NCBI RefSeq assembly: GCF_040807025.1
Contig: NC_090981.1
Location: 45,003,317 to 45,067,316, forward strand
Length of the DNA: 64,000 nucleotides
Source of the DNA: Struthio camelus
Lineage: Eukaryota; Chordata; Aves; Struthioniformes; Struthionidae
Reading direction: 5' to 3'
How positions within the stretch are numbered: the first letter of the stretch is position 1; each line of letters starts with the position of its first letter. The notes below the pieces were generated by a model. That model saw only the letters and a list, made by a program, of their open reading frames with translations, was not told the DNA's origin and did no database searches. Of this stretch, positions 1 to 12,091 are shown one piece after another. A program made the position numbers and the translations under genes.

Positions 1-2479
1 CATCATTATTTATCAAACTGTATAGCTGCACTCCTAAAACATTTGAGATGCAGTGGTCCTCTATGTGTAATACCATGAGTAACATGGCTTCAACTGAATA
101 ATTACATCACTGAAGACCTAAAGTATTTTGTATGACCCTTATTTTTCTTGTGCTATGAATAAAGTCCTAAACAAGTTACGATCACCATAAAGTGGAAAAA
201 CCAAAACATTAAAACAAGTCACAAAGGACATAGTGTTCCAAAAATGAAGCCAAAGTCCCAATTACAACCTGAAAGGAACACATAATTTGCACATACAGAA
301 AGGAGCTTTTGTCCCAAAAATTTGCTTAGCGCCATAAATACATGGAGCATCACATGACACTTATAAAATTTTTACCCCAGGCAACCACTGAAAAACCAAG
401 ATGGCAAAAAACCAAGTATATTTGCTGGCCACAGGAGCTGTAAATTCTCAATTTCCCCCTCTCTGCTTTTCAGAAAAGCCCTGGCTCCACATGCAGACTC
501 TATTAGCCATTCCCTTTGGGTTTTACACCTGTTTCCCTGCCATAATATCTACCAGAGAGTGACTACAAATAGCTTCTTTGGTACTAGATTATTCTAAGGA
601 TCTCATTACATCAAAGAGTTTAGACAAAGAAAAGAAGTGTCTATTCAGCTATGGCCAGTCAGAGATTACAACCCCTGTTCAGCATGTTTCTTTGCCAAGG
701 AGAGCAGGAATGCTTTACTAGGCCATACAGATAGTGTGTGATGGATCTTATTAAAAATCTGATGAGGATAAACTTCATGAAGTCAATGCAAAACCAGCTC
801 CAAGTACACAAGGTAATAATCATATTGCAAGTTTCTTTTTTGCTCTAATTAAGGAAGCATTTCTGCATCGTGTGCAATCATCCTGATTCATTAACATCTG
901 TCCAACAAGTCATTGGAGATCCAGCACCTGCTTTGAGAAACAGAAGACTGAGTTCTCCAAAGATGCTTGAGAAAAAGGACACTTGAACAAGAGTGTGAGC
1001 AACAGTGAGAGAAACCACAGCTGCAACAGGAAATTCTTCATTTTTGACAGTATGACCTATGATCACCTGGGCAGATGAGAGTCCTGATCTTTCCTATCTC
1101 CCTATCCCCCCTATTTTGTCTTGTCAGCGATTCACTTTCCCACTACCCTCTTTCCATTTCTCCTTTGTAATTTCAGGAGGATTCCCTGCTCACTTGACAT
1201 AAACTGGAAAAAAAACAGAAATGCGTGTGTGTTTTGGCCTGCCAATAGACCTGGTTGAGGGAACACCTTTCAGCATCTCGTTCCTCCTGTCCAGCAGTAT
1301 GATTTTTCCTGTCAGTACACCACAGCACCCCAGAGCACCAGCTGCTTGGATGCCTTCCCTTTACTCCATCCCCAGGTCTCGTTGTCCCCTCTTCCTCTGC
1401 ACATATCATATCATCTTTTGTAGTTCATATTAAAGCCTAGTTTTCTGATATAGCTTCTCTCTCTGCGCTCCTTCCAACATAACAGCTAGCTCTTGTGTGT
1501 CCTCTTCTTTAGGAAATTACTCTGACATTACAATGGAAGTGCTGATGACTGTCAGTTGTAGTCATGACTGATCTAACTGATCTTCTTCCTATGTAGCAGC
1601 AGCTTATAATGAACATATTAAAATTGCTTATAATGAACATATTTCCAACTGCTCTCACTAGACAATAAATAGAAAGCATAGAAGGAAAGAAGAATCAGAG
1701 ATGCGTCCTGCCAGCCCTACACAGACCACAAGTAAACACTTTAGGAACCAGAGCGGAACCAGGAGCCACAGCCTGAGCCTTAACAGCCCTCCATCACTTC
1801 TAATTACATACTGATTCTGCCCCAGAGATGCTTCGCTTTCCTTCTGAGTCGACAGTATGACTAGAAGATAATCCTCATCACATCCCCCTCTTTAATCACG
1901 CCTAGGCAAGTGCATGTATTTTGTTCCTGGAAAATTTCTCCATAAGCCTGTTCCTCCAGCACTTAAATATTTTTGTGGTTCTTTCTTTTAATAGTACAAC
2001 AGGAAAAACAACCAAAATAGACAGAGTAAAGCTGAGCTAACTTCAAGAAGTCCAGATGTTTGGAAAGTATCCAAATGTCTAGATTAAAATCACTTTTTGG
2101 TCTAGAAGTCAATCTGGAAAAAACATGCTGAGAATATTAACAAAGCTAATTTTGGTAGTTTTTCTGATTTTTATCTCTCTTGGGAATGCTAGAAACAAGC
2201 CTTTGATGTTTCCTTTTGGAGTCCCACACAAATCAAGGAAGTGGAAAGGCAGAGGAAGTGATAAAAGTCAATGGTTGGTTTGTTTGAGGCTTGAGAAGAG
2301 ACTCAGGGTAATTTATATCTCTGTTCATTTGCTCATCCTTAATTTAGGACTCTTGTCAACCTCTAGTCTCTGTCAAAGCACAACTCTGTCAGCTTATCTC
2401 CCTGATATTGCATGTGACAAGCAGTGGTGGGCTGAAGCTTAATATGAGCAATCGAGCTCTTCATTTGTCCCCTCACGTC
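1..2479. other. Unique non-coding stretch, no gene seen
   Basis: No open frame longer than about 80 codons resembles a known protein, and I see no splice-flanked exon pattern. The sequence is AT-leaning and largely non-repetitive. The only internal structure noticed is an 18-bp direct repeat near 1.6 kb, listed separately. A 105-codon plus-strand frame at 2,125-2,442 begins with a hydrophobic run, but it has no recognisable domain and I do not call it a gene. Confidence 0.6.
1602..1643. repeat. 18-bp direct repeat, 24-bp period
   Basis: The 18-mer GCTTATAATGAACATATT occurs at 1,602-1,619 and again at 1,626-1,643, separated by 6 bp. It is a local short duplication with no sign of a larger array. 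No function is suggested. Confidence 0.9.
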
Positions 2480-3115
2480 CCCTCTCTCTACAGATATATC
2501 TCATCTTTCTGGATCTCTGTGAACAGCAGCTCCAGTCCTGCCTGACACCTCACTTGGTTGAGAGCACAGTCATCACCTTGGAGCTGGTACTCCCGTCACA
2601 CAAACAGGGTGCTTCCAAATCTTCCACCTAACCTTAGATAGTGGCCATGTCATCCATGACATGATCTAGCTACATTTGCCAGCTCCTCTCTTGCGAACAG
2701 CAACCCCTTTCTCTCCAGCATTACCAAAGGAAGCTTTCAGCACTCACAATGCTGCTGCAAAGATCTCTCCCCAGTTGCTTATTATGTTTAAAACACCCTC
2801 ACGACCTACTCCCTGCCTATCAAATCCAGGAAAAGTGATCCAAGTCAGCCTTAAAGCCCCTTTTGCTCTACCCTAAGTTTCACTTTTGTTTGCTGACTCC
2901 TGCCTCCAGAAGGGCATTTTCAAACTAAAACTTTTGTTCTTCCTTCCATATTTTTCTTTCTGCCAGCTAATTTCCCTAAATAAATACTCATGACATTAAT
3001 TCATCATCTTTCTTTGAATCCTGCATTAAAACTCTACTTTGCTCTGAAGCCCACAAAAATCTTGGCACTGGCCAAGGGTGCTTGTTTGCAGATCCCACTG
3101 CCCGTTTCACTGACC
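2480..3115 (+). repeat. Ancient L2-type LINE relic (3' part), sense orientation
   Basis: The stretch is C+T-rich and reads like the degraded 3' coding end of an L2-family non-LTR retrotransposon. Segments around 2,740-2,830 (aatgctgctgcaaagatc, then a cacgacctactccctgccta-like run) and 2,990-3,070 (aaaactctactttgctctga, then agcccacaaaaatcttggca) follow the order expected of L2 3' sequence. No open frame survives and the fit is patchy, so the limits are approximate. This rests on family knowledge applied by eye; a RepeatMasker search with L2 and sauropsid L2 models would decide it. Confidence 0.45.
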
Positions 3116-4884
3116 AGTCCCCCAAGTTCCCCTAGGTGGAAGGGAAAAGGAGTCAGGTCCTGCTTTTGGGAGAGGCAGGGCTAGTAGGTGACATCCTGGC
3201 CCAGGAAAAATACAAAATAAGGGCTCCATCTCCACTGTTCCTGTGTTTGTCGAGGGCTGGTGGCATGGTGGCAGCCTCCCCGCAGGGGCCATGCTGTGAA
3301 AGGGAGGAGGAGGACAGCAGCAGGAGCAACCCACGAAGCAGCTCTTGCCACACGCTGCAAATCACCGCATTTGCAGCTCAGCAGCAGCTAAGCAATCATG
3401 CCACTCAGTTTGACAAAATCCCTGCATTTTCCATGAGCTCCTTCCTCTTTTTCCTGGGCTGATTTTTCTACCCAGCTCTTCCTTAAGGGCAGAGAGAGAG
3501 GTCAAAAATGTGTCTTTGAGAGGTTGTTTATAATCTGATCTGAAGCCCACTGGAATTTTTCTGTTGACCACAGCAGGCTTTTTGCTGGGGACCACAAATA
3601 ATGTGTTACCTCCTGAGACCCATAAGACGTTTTGCTCAGAACATGAATATAAATCAGCCATGAACATGGCTTTCATTGAGCTAGCCTTTGTCTCATTTTC
3701 AGTGAGTGGTGCCTGTGTTAGTTCTCCATTAAGAATCTGTGATTTGGGCAAATGTATGTCAGACGCAAAACGGTCATATTTAGTATAAATATAGAGTATA
3801 CATTTTATACTTATATATAACAGTTTTGCATGCAAGTATAGATTTTTTTTTAAAAATTAAATAAGAAATTTACAACATTTTAAATATATAGATACAAAGT
3901 GAGGTTCACAGAGTGACCTTTTATGTAATCCAGGCCATAGCATGCCAAATCCTTACCCCATATACCTTTTAGGGGGGAAAAAAGCCTCATGAGCCTGAAG
4001 AGCCTCACGTTTAAAAAACACTCAGAGTCAGTAAACTGAGAGGAGACTCCTCGCTAAAAGACATAGGACAACTGAAGCAGGACATTCAGGCTTTTGTGGA
4101 GTCTTTCATGAGCTACTTTTGACTGGGCAACTTGGTGGCAGTTTATGGTACTGCTTGTGATGCCTAGAATTACATTTCTGGTAGGAACGCTTGCAATTAC
4201 ACATTGAGAATATCCTGTTTCTAATCCATCATAGTTTGTGCTTCACAGACATTGGAATTTCACCCTGAACTCCCTTTTCTAAACTGCCGCCTGGCATTTA
4301 TTTTCTTTATTCTTGAGGCAGATGGTTACTCTTAGACCCCTAAAGCCCTTACGCGAGCTCCTCACTGATTTCACTAGGAGATCTCCCTGGGCAGAGAGCA
4401 CAGGCTTTGATCCCCAGCGAGCAACCTGGAAGTGCAGAATCAATTACAAATTTTTCCCCTCTGCTTTACTAACCTCTAAACTTCAGGGCTGGAGGTGAGG
4501 TGGGGTCAGGGGAAGCAGCCATCTGCAAAAGCTATTGCTTTTCCTATCTCGGCTGCGGCCGAGGCTGCACGAGTCTGCCCTGGATGACGAGCTCGTAGCG
4601 GAGAAATAAAAGGTGCTGGGGATGTCGCTGGCAGAGGGCCATTCTCCAGAGCCACTCTCACCGCTCGGGGAGGCAAGGACTGCCTCGGCTGCTGCAGCCA
4701 GGCAGATTGACTTGAGCAAACAGGAGGGAGGGGGAAAAAAAAAGCAGCTGTGCAGGTGAGGGGAAAGAGGCTCTTTCTCTGAGCAGAAAAAACACTTGAA
4801 TGGTGTTGTGGCACAGAGTTAAACTGATATCTGAATGGGAGTCTTGCTTCTGCCATAGTCCATGTGATAGGGATCAGTCCCATC
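3116..4884. other. Unique non-coding stretch
   Basis: A 157-codon minus-strand frame lies at 3,362-3,835, but it matches no family I know and ends in low-complexity AT-rich DNA, so I treat it as chance. A weak resemblance to a common sauropsid repeat core is visible near 4,361-4,415 (ctcactgatttcactaggag). The block at 4,500-4,740 is GC-richer and holds some CpGs, without reaching a convincing CpG island. Confidence 0.5.
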
Positions 4885-4955
4885 CTCTCTCCACCCAAGT
4901 TTTCTATCTTTAAGATGAGGACCATAACATTTCCATTTTCTTACCCCTAAACAGC
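4885..4955 (+). repeat. MIR-like (CORE-SINE) fragment
   Basis: The run around 4,895-4,945 (agttttctatctttaagatg, then aggaccataacatttcc) resembles the middle of the MIR SINE in forward orientation. In MIR this is a 'cctcagtttcctcatctgtaaaatgg'-type segment followed by an ATAATA-rich run. Only about 70 bp is recognisable and neither end of the SINE is preserved. Confidence 0.4.
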
Positions 4956-7900
4956 AGGTGAGGAAGAGGGACTTTTCATAGGGAGGTATAAATACATACT
5001 CGCACTCTGCAAAACACTCAAAAAATATAGATCCAGATTTCAGTTAATTATCTTGATGGAGACATTTTTTTCTTGATTGGTAAATGTTTAATTTCAACAT
5101 CCTCAGAACGAACTCTTTAGACTTCACAGCAACCCTTTGTTTAGGGAGCTATCTAAACTTTCTGTTCTTAAGCAGTTAAAGGAAAATAAACAAGAAATAT
5201 TTTGTGCTGAGGCAAAGTACAATATTTGTTCCACTTGACATGAACTTATTGTCAGCTTTTTGTTTCTAGTAGTGCGAAAATCCATCTGCAGACAAACTGC
5301 AAAAGAATTTCTCTTCCCTTTCCTCCAGTGTTTCATTTAGGCCAACAGATTGAAAAGCAAACCTGTGCACAGCACTTTAGGAGCCAACTCCTAAGCCAGG
5401 TCTCTACAGTGCTTTGCTATTCAGGACTGCTCTCAAAGCAAAGGTCTCCTGGCTTGTCTGGAGTAATAGATACAAGCAAAATTCACAGCAGCCGTAACAT
5501 ATGCTTCATAGGAACGGCAAAATAGGGACACAGCGAGAGACATGGAAAGGCAGCTGCAAATGACAGTACCATAGGAGAATAAGGTTTTCAAACTCTTATT
5601 TGACATTGAGGACAGAGTGAAATTCACAGCTTTACAGAGCTAGCAGTAAAAGTAGTAAACTTAAAAAACAAGATCATAAAATAGTGGTTCCTAGGTCACT
5701 GCTAATAAGCAAAGTGGTAAAAAAATGTATAGGTGGTCAATGTTTCTCATTTTAACATTTTTAGTCTCATTTTAAAATGCTGGATTTTTACACAAATAGA
5801 TCATCCTTTTTTGATTACTTTAATGAACTCTGAGTAGATTTAACTTACACAGCTGTAGGACAGATAAGGACGGATTATAGCTCGAGAGCTGAGCAGGAGG
5901 TAGAACAAAGGGGAAGGAAAAGGACTGCGGGGAGGGCAGTGAAGGGGGAAGGGAAATATGTGAATTCTCTGTGCATTGCTTTTCCCACCCGCAGTTTAAA
6001 CAGCATAATAAGGTTTCCTCAGAAATTTGGGAAATTATGGTTTCCAATTGCTTACGCAGAACTTGCTAATAACATGCTAACATTCTAAGGTGAAATGCAT
6101 TAGATTATTTTCCATTTGTGACAGACGTTTTCGATCCTGAACTCCATTTTTGAAAGATATGGGAAGATATGAAAACTAATAACCACTGATATTAGAATTT
6201 GAGAAGGTCTAAACTCTTGGGATTTTTCTTTTTACTTTTTTTTTCTTTAGGGCTAGGCCTCTGTTTTGAAACCTCCAAGCTTTTTCCTACCTGTCTTTAA
6301 GCTGAGAAGATAAGTGTGTGTTTGTGTTTATTTTGGCCTATGGCTATGTAGAAAGGAAATTTAAAGTTTTATTGAAAAAATTTCTTTTGTATTAATGCCA
6401 TTTTGGGGGATTTATTTTTCCTTTTCAGAGGATAAGCTGATCTATTTGATGATGAAGATCCTCTGCTGGAAATGCTTGAAAATGTGCATGGAAAGGCTTT
6501 TGTATTGATTAGCTAAAGATAACGAATAACACCAAGTCTCCCAGCAAGGCACAGACAGGGCTCTCAGGCTCCCCGGGCCCCATCACTACCTAGGACAGCG
6601 TTTTTTAAAAGAGTGAATTTTGCATTGTTGCACAGTTCGTGCTAAGCCAATCCTGTGGGGATACATTTGGTTTTGATCACAAAATACTGAATACATAATA
6701 CACGTCTCCGCTGCTATCCCAAGTCCTACATTTCCTAAGCAAACAACTTTGCTCCTCCTGCAGGGCCTGCTCCTGCCACCAGCTGCCCTGGGAGCTCCCC
6801 GGCCCCCCGCGCCCAAGGTGTCCTGGGGGAAGGTGGCCGCCCAAGCTGCGTGTGCACAGGGCAGCGCCTGGCGCCTGCAGGCAGTGGTCGAGAAGGAGAG
6901 TGCCTTTTTCACCAAGATATTGGCCACGCAGAGCTGCATTTGTCCTCCTGTTCGCTCGCTTGTTTGCCTACCAGTATCCAAAGAGCCACTGCTAATCCAT
7001 AGGGGCATCTGAGGAGGAGGTTTCATTTGTGTGAGGGTGAGGGCCTGCGCATAAATCAACATTAAAGACAGGAGAGCCCACGCAGCTGCGGCTGTGACCA
7101 GCCCTGCCATGCCCGTGCTGCCCTTGTGTGGGGCCGACGGGACGAGACAGACCACATGTCTGCACGTGCTGAGGGCTTCTTTCCCCTTTCTTTGCACACA
7201 GGCGTGATCACCAGGGCTCAGCTCAGGCAGGAGCCGTGGGGTAGGACGAGGAGGCCTGGCAGCATGGAGAGCCTGGTGGAGTCTCTGGTCATTAAAGAGG
7301 GAGCTTCTGCCAAATACACGTGCACAGAAATACGATGAACTAGGTTGCTCAGGGCTTTTTATGTTTAGTTGTAAAGAACAAGAAGCATTATCTAAAGGAT
7401 TTAAGTTACATCACAGCCATGAACTGAATATGCTCCAGAGGTTTAAGTAATATAAACCTAGAACATGATGTTCACAGTGACACTCAAAATTATTTTCAGT
7501 TCACGCTAATGAATTTATAGGTGGTAGGTGTTTGCTGATTAAAATGGTTCTCATGTAATTAAAGACCATAGCTCAATATTTCAGCTCAGTAGAGCTATCA
7601 TAGTCCTAATGACACACCCCGAATTCTCATTCTGGGTTAAAAAAAAGAGTCTTTGCAGCCCTTTATTCTGCACAAGGCCAGCCCAGGACTGTGGCATGCT
7701 CAGACAGCAGCACAGGAAACGTGAGAGGCGTCCCAACCTGCCCGTCAGCATGACTCAGCTTGGCGTCCCAGCCGCAGAACTGGTGTTTTCCAGGGCTCCA
7801 TCCCCCTGCCCACCATCACCCCCTGCTCTGTGCCTGCTGTCTCCCACATGCACTTGCTGTTCGAAGGGGCTCCTCTGCCACCTGGCACTGAGGAGACCCC

Positions 7901-8114
7901 CTACGGCCCCATGATGCGTCTCTCCACTGCAGGCAAAGCCCTGAGTTGGGGGCACGTGTGCTGGGTCTTATCAGTGTTTAAACCAGCCCAGGTCTCAAAT
8001 CCAGTTCAGTGGAGCGGCATGAATGCAAATGCAGAAGAAAGGAAGCAATGAGAACTGGGGGGAAGGAAAGACCATTTCTTGAAGCAGCAGCACTATAACA
8101 TCAGCATAAAGTGA
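4956..8114. other. Unique non-coding stretch with a GC-rich block
   Basis: No gene or repeat is recognised. The block at about 6,740-6,920 is GC-rich and stop-poor, which explains a 203-codon minus-strand frame at 6,586-7,197 and open frames on the opposite strand. None of them resembles a known protein. The rest is ordinary AT-leaning sequence. Confidence 0.5.
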
Positions 8115-8175
8115 CTTTAAGTTCCCCATCCACAAAAGAGGAATAAATGCCCCTCTAATCTCGCCCTGCAATCTG
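8115..8175 (+). repeat. MIR-like (CORE-SINE) fragment
   Basis: The segment gttccccatccacaaaagag followed by gaataaatgcccctctaatc resembles the middle of MIR (fttcctcatctgtaaaatgg-type motif, then an ATAAT run and a CCTACCTC-like end) in forward orientation. It is short and diverged. Confidence 0.4.
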
Positions 8176-8482
8176 TGCATGGGTCATACAATGTAAGAGT
8201 GAGTGAGCAACACATTAGGGCATCCGGTGAGTGGCTGAGTAGAACAAAATTGTCTCAACACATAAAGCCAATCTGCTTTGAGTGGATCCATAATCTAAGA
8301 TCCTCCTGTGCGGAGAGTCCTATAAAACTTAAATAAACAGAGAAAATGAAATTGAATACAATTGAAGTTCTAGATCTTCAGCGCTGTCCACTACGCACTC
8401 ACTAAATTGCATTTACACACAAAACATCTATAGAAATACTCACTGCTACTTACAGCTTTCATAAGACAATAGTGGAATTTTT

Positions 8483-8690
8483 TCACAGAATATCTTTTTT
8501 TGTGGCACAACTGAGGTTAGAAGAGAACTCGCAGGGTCATCTGACCCAAATCTCTACTCAAAGCAGGGCCTGCTTTGAGGCTAGAGCCAGCTTCAAAACA
8601 ACAGGCCAGGTTGCCCAGGGCCTTTGAGCATCTCGCCGGTTGGTGATGCCACCCCTCTCTGGGCAATAAATATTTGACCAATGTTTGTCA
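8483..8690 (-). repeat. Old, degraded CR1 LINE 3' end
   Basis: Read on the plus strand, this is the reverse complement of a CR1 3' tail. It has cacagaat near 8,483, then ctgaggttagaagagaactc (8,511-8,530), a ctactcaaagcagggcctgc segment (8,554-8,573), gttgcccagggcctttgagc (8,610-8,629) and ctctctgggcaa (8,656-8,667). The same landmarks occur in the same order in the better preserved CR1 at 21.0 kb, but here there are many substitutions and indels, so this copy is much older. No coding capacity remains. Confidence 0.75.
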
Positions 8691-8921
8691 ACTTAAAATT
8701 TCTTATACCCCATTTAAAGGCCAATGGAGCCAAGAATATCCCAGAGAGCTCTGGGATAAAATTTTGAATGTATATACATTTAAGCCAAGGCTGGTAATAG
8801 GAGGCCAGTGGAAGTGATGGAAAGAGAAGCTAGAAAAGAGCTCAGAAAAGGCAGAGGAAGGCACTGAGAACTAAGAAACCAGAGTAAATACTGAGGTGTA
8901 CAAAATTGTTTCCATTTAAAT

Positions 8922-8970
8922 CAGCAGGATCTTTGCCACTGACTTCAGTGAAGCCAGACTTTCACCCAGG
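8922..8970. repeat. Short near-palindromic interspersed repeat core
   Basis: It contains cagcaggat followed by cactgacttcagtg, a near-palindrome. The CACTGACTTC core also appears in reverse complement (GAAGTCAGTGG) in the element at 28.8 kb, and the shared AGCAGGAT flank supports a family relationship. I recognise this motif type from abundant old sauropsid repeats, but I cannot name the family with certainty. Confidence 0.4.
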
Positions 8971-9027
8971 CACTGATGGTACCAGGGTGGAGGGACAGCA
9001 GTAGGGTTTCATTATCCAAATAAACAG

Positions 9028-9080
9028 TGTGACCCAGTTTCCTCAACTCACTTTAAACTGGAGGCTAATGTTCAAATAAT
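9028..9080 (+). repeat. MIR-like (CORE-SINE) fragment
   Basis: The run gtgacccagtttcctcaact followed by cactttaaactggaggctaatg fits the forward MIR segment that reads 'cagtttcctcatctgtaaa', with a short insertion. About 50 bp is recognisable. Confidence 0.45.
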
Positions 9081-12029
9081 TAAAAGGCATCATCATGATC
9101 TGTGACTCATTCTTTGCACAGTTCAGTCAAGCTGCTTTTAAATCAGTCAACAGACTTCTTACTGATTACTGGAGTGTGTCAGTGCTTTCTACCTACTTTC
9201 AAGAGAACATTATACAAGCATGGCCTGATCTCATCCTCAAGACTTTTTAATACAGCTTTCTTTGCAAACCTAGCCCAGTTGAACTGTTTGTAACTCTTTA
9301 GAAAAGAAAATAGCATTTTTAATAAAAACAAGATATTATAGAAGGAATTAAAAATAAAGAAACCATTGCCTCTGTAATTCCTTACAGGTGCCTTGGTTTC
9401 AGTGACGGGAAGTGGCCACACTCAGCCATCCAAACTGTCCATTTCAAACTCAGTAAGAGCTGTCTTAGAGAGGCTAAGCACAGTAACCAAAAGGAAAAAT
9501 GTTTTTCTTGTGCTAACAAAAGAGAGATTTTGTAACTCGATTCTGCGAGTAATAACCCTCTGACCTTCAAAAACGCAGGCCTAAAATTGCCCCAGATTCT
9601 CTTCCCGAGTACACAGCTAAGTGAGCAAATTTTCAAACCAGTAAACATTTCTGTTGACTTGAATAGACTGCAATAAGAATTGTTGCAAATTATAATCAAT
9701 AATGCATGTTGCACTGTACACACACAACTGGCTTCTGAGAAAAATGTTTTCTATTAAATATAATTAATATCTACCTAATTATTGATATATAATAACTCTA
9801 ATCATACATTTGGAATGGTAGATTTTTCCGCCTTAATTAGCTTACAGAAGACATGACCAGAAGATATCTCTGATATCAACAATTTAGTAGGATTCAAACA
9901 AATATGAACAGGGAGAATATCTACAATAATATTCTACAATGAGCTATTTCACATGAATAGAGAAAAAAAAAAGACTTTTTGTAGCATCAACCAGATATTC
10001 AGCAACAGCAGTTAATCAGGAGCTTCCCTAGCTGGCAAGCTATTTCCCAACCGCCCCTATAGGTTTATTGCTGCATCTTCCTTCCAAGGGTGAGGTGCTG
10101 GCCTCTCAGATCCAGACTGTTGTGCTAGATGGACCAGTTCAGTTTTTTGATTATTTCCAAGTGCCTGTTACATTACTCATGCATAGTTTTGAACAAATTA
10201 CAAAATATATTCACTATGCAATATCCAGGAGAATGCAGAAGACTGATAATAAATTGCTGATCCTGTGTCACTAGTTCAAAAATCCAAACTTGGTAGTAAG
10301 TTAAGGTAACTCTCTGGCCATTGTTTTCACAGCCTTTTAAGCCAAAGGAGCAGGGAGCAGCAGTGCACGCATCCCTGTGCTAGAGCTGGGTTAGCAGGCT
10401 GCCTCGTCGGCTTGGGGACTGCCTGCTCCACTGCACTGGGAAAATCTGTTTTGAACAACCACTCACAAAGAGATGTGACAATTCAGCACCAAGAGGTGCA
10501 GTTCAGAAGAAAGGATTACTTCTTTTTCCTTGAAATTTTGTTACTCTGTTTGGCATTGTCTAGATATTGCCAGTTTTTCACCAGCTTTTAGGGTTTTTTC
10601 TCCCTCTCTTCCTTCTTTATTTTGTCAGAGGCAAAATGGAAAAAAAAGGAGGAAAGGCGAGGTAGAGAAGTGAAAAAAAAGTTTTTATTTCTTTAGAAAA
10701 ACTGCATTTCCAGCAAAAATTTTCAGTTCCCTCAAAAAATGTTGAGTGATAAGTGTGGCCAGCACTTCTTACAGCTATTAAACTCACCATGAAGAACAAT
10801 GAAAGAGTTTATGGCTGTATGAGATGCAATAGGAAGCCACTGAGTCTTCCACCTAATGGACTCACTGCCCAGGTCAGTGAGCACTTCTTGGTGTATCTAT
10901 GGCTGAGGCTTAACCTCCTCATGGGCACGGCTGTGCTGAGATCTGTGTGTTATCACTCCCTCATACGCTGCAGCTCCTGGAGCTCCAGCTGGACTCCACC
11001 ATTACCTTGGCCAAGCATGAACGTGTAAATGTGGTTCATTTGGTTTCCACTGTTTATCAGATTTAGGCTTCATTTGCTGTGTGACTGACTTTATACCCCC
11101 GTCCTGTTTCATGTCTTTTTTTTTTTTTTTTTATCTGTTTGTTACTGATTCTCTTCATTACCTCTGTTTCTTGTGCCATGCCCCGTGTCAGGCTGTTACA
11201 TTTATGCCTTCACTGCTTTAAAGTGATTAACATTTTGGCTGCTGTGTAGCTTTCTCTGAATTTAGAGATGCAAATAGCATTAATTCTGCCACAGTCATAG
11301 GGTCAGCAGAACAAAGACTAACATGGGAGCAGCGAGAGGCTCAGTAAGAAGAGAAAGAGATGGCAGGGAAGAACATAAATAAGATTTCTGTACATAGAGT
11401 TTGCACCCATCCAGGCTAATTAATGTGATGCTTTCTATGAACACCTACTTCAGTTTAAGAGTAGCTTGGCCAAGTTTAGCTTAAACCTGTTCCTAATCAG
11501 CTAGGGCAAAGCTGAGATAAACCTGGATTAAATCAAGGCTGGAATGCACAGAGAAGGACTTGGATATTGCGTCCCAAGGCACACACTTACTTCAGCCAGC
11601 TGAAACACTGATTTATATGATGATGTTTCCGGATGGAAAGTACATATTAATGGAAAGGCATATCAATATTTAGTTGGATGTACAGCATGTTTTGGAAGAC
11701 CTTTCTCAGGTTGTTTATACAGTATTTCATGAGACTGGGGTCTTTGAGAACTCCTAGAAACAAGAAAAATAGCAAATGATAATAAAATATGGTTAGCAAT
11801 AGTTACTTTATCTAGATGAGAACAAAGAGCTGCCTCTGCATGGCAGAGGATCAGAAATAGACCTGAGTTTTTACTGTTTTCGCAATTAAAAAGAAACACC
11901 TGTTTTTCCCCCTTTAAAAGAAATATGACAGGGAAGGAAAATACCCCAAAATGCTGTAGGCAGCTTTACAAGTTTTGAAAGATCAGATAAACCTCATACA
12001 TTATCATACATAAAGTCCAGTATTTCAGG
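9081..12029. other. Unique non-coding stretch
   Basis: AT-rich sequence, especially 9,740-9,960, with no recognised gene. A homopolymer tract at 11.1 kb is listed separately. Open frames reach at most 113 codons and none looks like a known protein. Confidence 0.55.
11116..11132 (+). repeat. T17 homopolymer
   Basis: Seventeen uninterrupted T residues lie in a pyrimidine-rich context. It could be the remnant of a retroposed poly(A) tail on the minus strand, but no processed transcript is recognised beside it. Confidence 0.9.
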
Positions 12030-12091
12030 AGAGAAGACACCATCCCTGCATCCCTAGCACAGAGAAGACACCATCCCTGCATCCCTAGCAC
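12030..12091. repeat. Perfect 31-bp tandem duplication (two copies)
   Basis: A 31-bp unit starting agagaagacaccatccctgc occupies 12,030-12,060 and is repeated without a mismatch and without a gap at 12,061-12,091. Perfect identity in otherwise unconstrained DNA points to a recent duplication, a length polymorphism between individuals, or an assembly artefact. Confidence 0.97.

Noticed and set aside
3362-3835. 157-codon minus-strand open frame
   Set aside because: No recognisable domain, no splice context that fits, and one end runs into AT-rich low-complexity DNA. A frame of this length is expected by chance in 64 kb.
6586-7197. 203-codon minus-strand open frame
   Set aside because: It overlaps a GC-rich block that is also open on the opposite strand. 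The residue make-up (cysteine-, alanine- and arginine-rich) looks like composition, and no family is recognised.
11116-11132. Poly-T tract as the tail of a processed pseudogene
   Set aside because: No spliced coding sequence or target-site duplication could be seen beside it. The same holds for the tracts at 19.32, 30.48, 41.96 and 53.69 kb.
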